Assembly (NCBI GenBank): GCA_964361105.1
Contig: CAYHZG010000016.1
Location: forward strand, 1 to 9,429
Origin: CAYHZG01 sp964361105
GTDB taxonomy: Bacteria; Patescibacteriota; Minisyncoccia; 2-02-FULL-40-12
DNA length: 9,429 nt
Reading direction: 5' to 3'
This document shows positions 5,732 to 9,429 of the stretch, piece after piece; position 1 is the stretch's first letter, and every line of letters begins with the position of its first letter. The notes below the pieces were generated by a model. That model was given only the letters and a program-made list of their open reading frames with translations, ran no database searches and was not told the DNA's origin. The translations under genes and the position numbers were made by a program.

Positions 5732-7981
5732 GCGAAGAGAATCTATAAAGTTCTGGGCTTCTTTGGCAAAAGCCGGGTCAATCTGGCTGGCGGTCTGGGC
5801 GGCTTTAATGGCTTTGTCTATCTGGCCTATTTCTCTATAAGCTACGGCTAAAGAAGCAAAGTATTGCGGATTTTTTGAATTTAATTTAATCAGGGCTTCG
5901 TATATTTCGGCTACTTTTTGGAAATTCTTCATTCTTAAATAAATCTCAGCCATTCTCAAAGCATCGGCTTCATTTGATTTATAATCATAATCCGATTTCT
6001 CTATAGTCTCGGCACCCTTTTGGAGCTGGCCGGCTTGAGCAAGAGTTATTCCAAGATACCAATAAGAAAGGCCGACCTCGGGATTCAACTCAACTACTTT
6101 TTCAAACCATTCTATTGCTTTTTGATAGTCCTTTTTATTTAAATAAACCTGGGCAACTTCATAATAAGTCCTGACAAAGGTCGGCGAAATCTCAAAGGCC
6201 TTCAAGCTGTTTTCCAAAGCGAGATCATTGTATTCGGAATTAGGGTCATTTTTGCCAAGCAAAATATAGGAACGGCTGATATAAAGGTATGGCAGATAAT
6301 CTTGGGGAGATTCGGCGACGTTCTTTTTTGTATTTTCAACCGCGACTAAAAGACGCTGGCCGGTTTTTTCATCAACCTTGCCTCTATTTGCCAGTTCAAG
6401 AATATACTGGTTGTAGCGGTGCCGGATGTCATATTTTCCAAAAGTGTCATAGCTCATTGCTTTCTTGAACTTCTCAAAAGCCAAATCATGATTCCCTGAC
6501 CAAGAAGCGATGATTGCCCGGGTGGTGGCATAGTTTGCCTTGGCTGGAATAACCTCAAATCTATAAATTGAAAAAATAGCGGCTATCGCCAAAATTATAC
6601 CAATTATATTGACTAATAAACCTTTATTTTTAAATTCGTAAGTCATTGAACTTTGGGACGATTGTATAGTTCGCTGGCTCAAAAAATTAATGAATCCCAA
6701 GACAAGGAAAAACATTATGTAATTGGCCGAGGTGTCAAAAATAAAAGAATTATGAATCATATAAGCAACTAAGGCAGATATCAACCCGATTTTAAAAACT
6801 TTTTCCTCGGGACTAGAGTTTAATCTTTTAAGGTCTCTGAAAGCTACAAAATAGATAAAAAGGTAGGTTAAAAATCCGACTAACCCCATAGTGAAGAGAA
6901 CTTCCAAGAACTGGTTGTGGGCCCGGTCAAATAATGTCTCTGAACCAAGACCTCGAAAAAACTTGGGATTAAAATGTTTAGAAAAAGGAATATTAAACAT
7001 TTCCGGGCCCCAGCCGAAAATCATTGATTTAAAAGAATCATTCCAGCCGTTAAAACCGGCTCGCCAAGCCCAGGTTCGCGTCTGGACCGTATAGGCCTTT
7101 GGTGAAATATCGGCGTAACGGGAAAGATACTGATTACTCTTTACAAAATCAGTATTTCGCAAAGAGTACAAAATTCCGGCTACCGCAATCACTAAAACAA
7201 AGAAACCAATGGTCATCTTTTTTAATCTAACTGAACCAAAACTGTAAGAATACAAAAATCCAAAAACCAATATCCCAACTATGACTCCCAAAACCGAACC
7301 CCTGACTCCGGTCAATAAAACCGCAAAAGCATCAAGAATAAAAACCGCGATGTAAAAGCGCTTTTCGTTCACGGAAGCAGATGGCTTAAAATACAGCATC
7401 AAAGCCATAAAAGCGTTAATAATCATATAGCCGGCAAAAAGAGCTGAATTGCCGATGGTGCCGAAAATTTTTGCTCTTCCGCCAGAACCAATCACCCAGC
7501 TAATGTCGGTTTTTTGCAAAAATCCGTAAAAAGCCGAAAGCAAACTGGCAAAAAGAGATAACTTGATAAAAGTAAGCCACTCTTCTTTTTTCCTCAAAAC
7601 TGAAGTTGCAATCACAAAAAATCCCCAGAAATGAATAAAACTAAACCAACCCCCCATCCGCTCAAGAGTACCGAAGAAGCTTTGATAAAAATTAATGCTG
7701 GTAAAAGTAGCTAAACCAAAAGCGGCCGTAAAAATTGATATCGCCCAAAAAAGCGCCGTCCGGGGAGGTAAAAATTGTTTTCCGTATTTAACTATTAAAA
7801 CAAGATAGAAAACTGCGAGGATTTCAATCAAAGACCTAAAAACAAACACTTTGCCAAAGTGAAAAGGAGATATATATTGGCTGAAAATAACCAATGGGAT
7901 AAAAGCAATCAAATAAATTCCGTATTGCAGGAATTTCAGTAGGTTAGGCTCTCTTTTTACAATATTTTTATGGTTTGACAT
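5729..7981 (-). CDS. O-antigen ligase/polymerase-like (Wzy_C) membrane protein with C-terminal TPR domain
   Basis: Predicted glycan ligase or polymerase acting on undecaprenyl-linked sugars at the outer face of the membrane, 750 residues. About 12-13 hydrophobic helices fill residues 15-472. An Arg follows a helix in LTGVRGSVLG (R227). A large extracytoplasmic loop (about 276-356) carries TRTWAWRAGFNGW, FGWGPEMFN and RAHNQFLEV. R227 and H355 match in position the conserved Arg and His of the WaaL/Wzy_C group. The C-terminal part (about 490-750) is helical with at least four TPR units (about 601-634, 635-665, 669-703, 704-736), including the DYQKAIEWFEKVVELNP type. TPRs probably face outward and bind the acceptor or partner proteins. 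It could be a Wzy polymerase, a WaaL-type ligase or a PglL-like protein O-glycosyltransferase; sequence alone does not separate these. First gene of a tight unit with the protease; no strong Shine-Dalgarno before its ATG. Confidence 0.85.
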   Translation of the reverse strand: MSNHKNIVKREPNLLKFLQYGIYLIAFIPLVIFSQYISPFHFGKVFVFRSLIEILAVFYLVLIVKYGKQFLPPRTALFWAISIFTAAFGLATFTSINFYQSFFGTLERMGGWFSFIHFWGFFVIATSVLRKKEEWLTFIKLSLFASLLSAFYGFLQKTDISWVIGSGGRAKIFGTIGNSALFAGYMIINAFMALMLYFKPSASVNEKRFYIAVFILDAFAVLLTGVRGSVLGVIVGILVFGFLYSYSFGSVRLKKMTIGFFVLVIAVAGILYSLRNTDFVKSNQYLSRYADISPKAYTVQTRTWAWRAGFNGWNDSFKSMIFGWGPEMFNIPFSKHFNPKFFRGLGSETLFDRAHNQFLEVLFTMGLVGFLTYLFIYFVAFRDLKRLNSSPEEKVFKIGLISALVAYMIHNSFIFDTSANYIMFFLVLGFINFLSQRTIQSSQSSMTYEFKNKGLLVNIIGIILAIAAIFSIYRFEVIPAKANYATTRAIIASWSGNHDLAFEKFKKAMSYDTFGKYDIRHRYNQYILELANRGKVDEKTGQRLLVAVENTKKNVAESPQDYLPYLYISRSYILLGKNDPNSEYNDLALENSLKAFEISPTFVRTYYEVAQVYLNKKDYQKAIEWFEKVVELNPEVGLSYWYLGITLAQAGQLQKGAETIEKSDYDYKSNEADALRMAEIYLRMKNFQKVAEIYEALIKLNSKNPQYFASLAVAYREIGQIDKAIKAAQTASQIDPAFAKEAQNFIDSLR

Positions 7982-8001
7982 ATGCCATCTTTTGTGATAA
8001 C
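7975..8001 (+). promoter_or_regulatory. Candidate promoter for the sugar transferase gene, overlapping the start of the divergent gene
   Basis: TTGACA (7975-7980) is a perfect -35 box. An extended -10, TG-T-GATAAC, follows with hexamer 7996-8001 (4 of 6) and a 15-base spacer; TAACCA (7998-8003) at 17 bases is an alternative. Transcription would start about 8008, leaving a leader of roughly 8 bases before ATG 8016. The -35 box spans the start codon of the minus-strand Wzy_C gene (7979-7981). No convincing promoter for that gene was found in the 34-base gap or in the first 85 bases of the transferase gene. Confidence 0.45.
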
Positions 8002-8015
8002 CAAATGAGAATTAC

Positions 8016-9371
8016 ATGAAACGATTCTTTCTATTTTTAGGGGACGTTTTAATTCTTTACGCTTCTTTATATCTAACCTTATTTATCCGTTATGGGGCTG
8101 ATTTTAGTTTACAGGCCCCCGTTCATTTGTTGCCCTTTTCTTTGGTCTTTATTTTCTGGATTTTGGTTTTCTACATTGCCAATCTTTATGAACTTAATTT
8201 TGCCAAAAACTCGCCTGATTTCTATTCTTCTTTATTCAAATCAACGGCTATTTCGGCAATCATATCGGTCCTCTTCTTTTACCTAATTCCTTTTATCCAA
8301 ATTGCGCCAAGAAGAAATCTTTTGATTTATATCGCTATCTTCACCGGCCTGATTTCTTTATGGCGCTACCTCTATAACCGATTTTTAGGCAAAACCTTTA
8401 GAAATAATACTATAATTGTCGGCTTCAATCAAACTTCTTTTGATTTAGCCAAGTTTTTAAATCAAAATCCGCAATATGGCTATAATTTAAAATACGCTTT
8501 GGATGTTTCAGAACAAGCTGCTTTTTCATTTGAGAATGTTGATTTCAGACAGGTTCGCGGAGCCAAAAACATTGAAAGGATTATAGAAAATGAACACATT
8601 AATACTATCATTTTGAGCCCAGAGGCCTACCGGCTACCGGATATTATTGATGTTTTTTATAAAGCCGGAAAAAGAAATGTCCAATTTATAAATTTGGCTA
8701 GCGCCTATGAAAAAATATTAAAAAAAGTTCCTCTTGAAACCATAAACCAGCTCTGGTTCTTGGAAAATATTTCCCGCGGCGAGAAACGGTTTTATGAATT
8801 TCTGAAACGGCTTACTGATGTGGTGTTAGCAGTAATCGGCACTATTGTTTTCGCGGCTCTTTTCCCTTTTATTGCCTTGACCATAAAATGGGAAACCGAG
8901 GGTCCGGTATTTTATAAACAAACTAGGATCGGCAAGGGAGGAAAAATTTTTGAGGTCATAAAATTCAGAACCATGATCCAAGAGGCGGAGAAATACGGAG
9001 CGGTTTGGGCAACTAAAAACGACCAAAGAGTGACTAAGACGGGCAGATTTTTTAGAAAGACCCGCCTGGATGAATTAGCCCAGGTAATCAATATATTGAA
9101 AGGTGAAATGTCAGTGGTCGGACCAAGGGCCGAGCGGCCGGAGTTTGTGGAAAAACTAAAAAAAGAAATTCCATTTTACGATGAAAGGCTCCTGGTCAGA
9201 CCGGGCCTTTCCGGCTGGGCTCAGATAAATTATGGAAAGGATTTAGATTCAAATGACACTAAAGAGAAACTTCAATACGATCTGTATTACATTAAAAATC
9301 GTTCTCTGACGATTGACTTGGCCGTGATTTTAAAAACAATCAAAACAGTTCTCTCGGCGACTGGATGGTAG
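8016..9371 (+). CDS. Polyprenyl-phosphate sugar-1-phosphate transferase (initiating glycosyltransferase, WbaP/ExoY-type)
   Basis: Predicted membrane enzyme that transfers a sugar 1-phosphate from a UDP-sugar to undecaprenyl phosphate, the first step of polysaccharide or glycoprotein glycan assembly. 451 residues, a normal length for the long form of the family. The N-terminal half has about four membrane helices (about 4-24, 38-56, 75-93, 101-119) and then a nucleotide-binding-like fold (about 131-232, starting NTIIVGFN). The catalytic half begins with a hydrophobic segment (264-290), then GPVFYKQTRIGKGGKIFEV and KFRTM (296-320), TKTGRFFRKTRLDELAQ with the D352-E353 dyad, LKGEMSVVGPRAERPEF (361-377), RPGLSGWAQINYG (395-407) and a closing YDLYYIKNRSLTIDL. 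All family motifs are intact. The sugar (glucose, galactose or other) cannot be read from sequence. It diverges from the Wzy_C-TPR gene, fitting a shared glycan pathway. The ribosome binding site is weak (GAGA). Confidence 0.92.
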   Translation: MKRFFLFLGDVLILYASLYLTLFIRYGADFSLQAPVHLLPFSLVFIFWILVFYIANLYELNFAKNSPDFYSSLFKSTAISAIISVLFFYLIPFIQIAPRRNLLIYIAIFTGLISLWRYLYNRFLGKTFRNNTIIVGFNQTSFDLAKFLNQNPQYGYNLKYALDVSEQAAFSFENVDFRQVRGAKNIERIIENEHINTIILSPEAYRLPDIIDVFYKAGKRNVQFINLASAYEKILKKVPLETINQLWFLENISRGEKRFYEFLKRLTDVVLAVIGTIVFAALFPFIALTIKWETEGPVFYKQTRIGKGGKIFEVIKFRTMIQEAEKYGAVWATKNDQRVTKTGRFFRKTRLDELAQVINILKGEMSVVGPRAERPEFVEKLKKEIPFYDERLLVRPGLSGWAQINYGKDLDSNDTKEKLQYDLYYIKNRSLTIDLAVILKTIKTVLSATGW

Positions 9372-9429
9372 TTATCAACAAATTTTTCTTTACATTTCTT
9401 TTTATTTTTTAAAAAATTAAATCAGCACC
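9372..9429 (+). other. T-rich tail after the sugar transferase gene, with an A/T palindrome
   Basis: The 58 bases after the TAG stop are T-rich (9383-9410) and contain the perfect palindrome ATTTTTTAAAAAAT (9404-9417), with no GC-rich stem, so no standard intrinsic terminator. TTTACA (9389-9394), a 17-base spacer and AAAAAT (9412-9417) could be a weak promoter for a plus-strand gene beyond the window. No gene is seen here. Confidence 0.3.

Noticed and set aside
9372..9380. TTATCAACA, one mismatch from a DnaA box
   Set aside because: A single imperfect 9-mer in AT-rich DNA, with no cluster of boxes, no unwinding element and no dnaA or dnaN nearby. Chance is the simplest explanation.

Overview
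The window looks like a chromosome segment from a Candidate Phyla Radiation (Patescibacteria) bacterium, most likely Parcubacteria-like. This rests on several points. The C-terminal peptidoglycan-binding repeat of the secreted protease has the wording common in that group (Leu-Thr-Arg-Asp-Leu, then a Gly-Tyr-Phe-Gly-Pro core). There is an O-antigen-ligase-like protein fused to TPRs, and a Clp ATPase with an N-terminal zinc finger. Intergenic DNA is AT-rich, Shine-Dalgarno motifs are weak, and genes are tightly packed. TAA, TAG and TGA all occur as stops and no long gene has an in-frame TGA, so the standard bacterial code fits. The assignment is inferred from protein style; there is no rRNA or other marker here.

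Layout: Bases 1-116 hold no complete gene and are probably a region between convergent genes. A ClpC-type AAA+ unfoldase (117-2807, minus) has its own sigma70-type promoter immediately before the start codon. Next on the minus strand is a small four-helix membrane protein (2908-3252), with a leader rich in inverted repeats. A three-gene minus-strand unit starts at 7981: a Wzy_C/O-antigen-ligase-like membrane protein with C-terminal TPRs (5729-7981), a secreted HExxH metalloprotease with a peptidoglycan-binding domain (4026-5729), and a PD-(D/E)XK nuclease (3355-4020). Junctions are a 1-base TAATG overlap and a 5-base gap. Divergent from this unit, 34 bases away, is a membrane sugar-phosphate transferase (8016-9371, plus) that would start glycan synthesis on undecaprenyl phosphate.

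How the genes may work together: the sugar transferase would charge the lipid carrier. The Wzy_C-TPR protein would polymerise or transfer the finished glycan to an acceptor outside the membrane. The protease would act in or near the cell wall. The nuclease has no obvious role in this pathway and may simply be co-transcribed. ClpC and the small membrane protein appear to be separate transcription units.

The most interesting signals are: a 7-base tandem repeat inside the signal-peptide codons of the surface protease, which could act as an on/off switch; a Clp ATPase that combines ClpE-, ClpC- and ClpB-like traits and lacks a recognisable ClpP-docking tripeptide; and two mutually exclusive hairpins ahead of the small membrane protein gene. 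There is no CRISPR array, tRNA, rRNA or insertion sequence. Every gap between genes is shorter than 120 bases.
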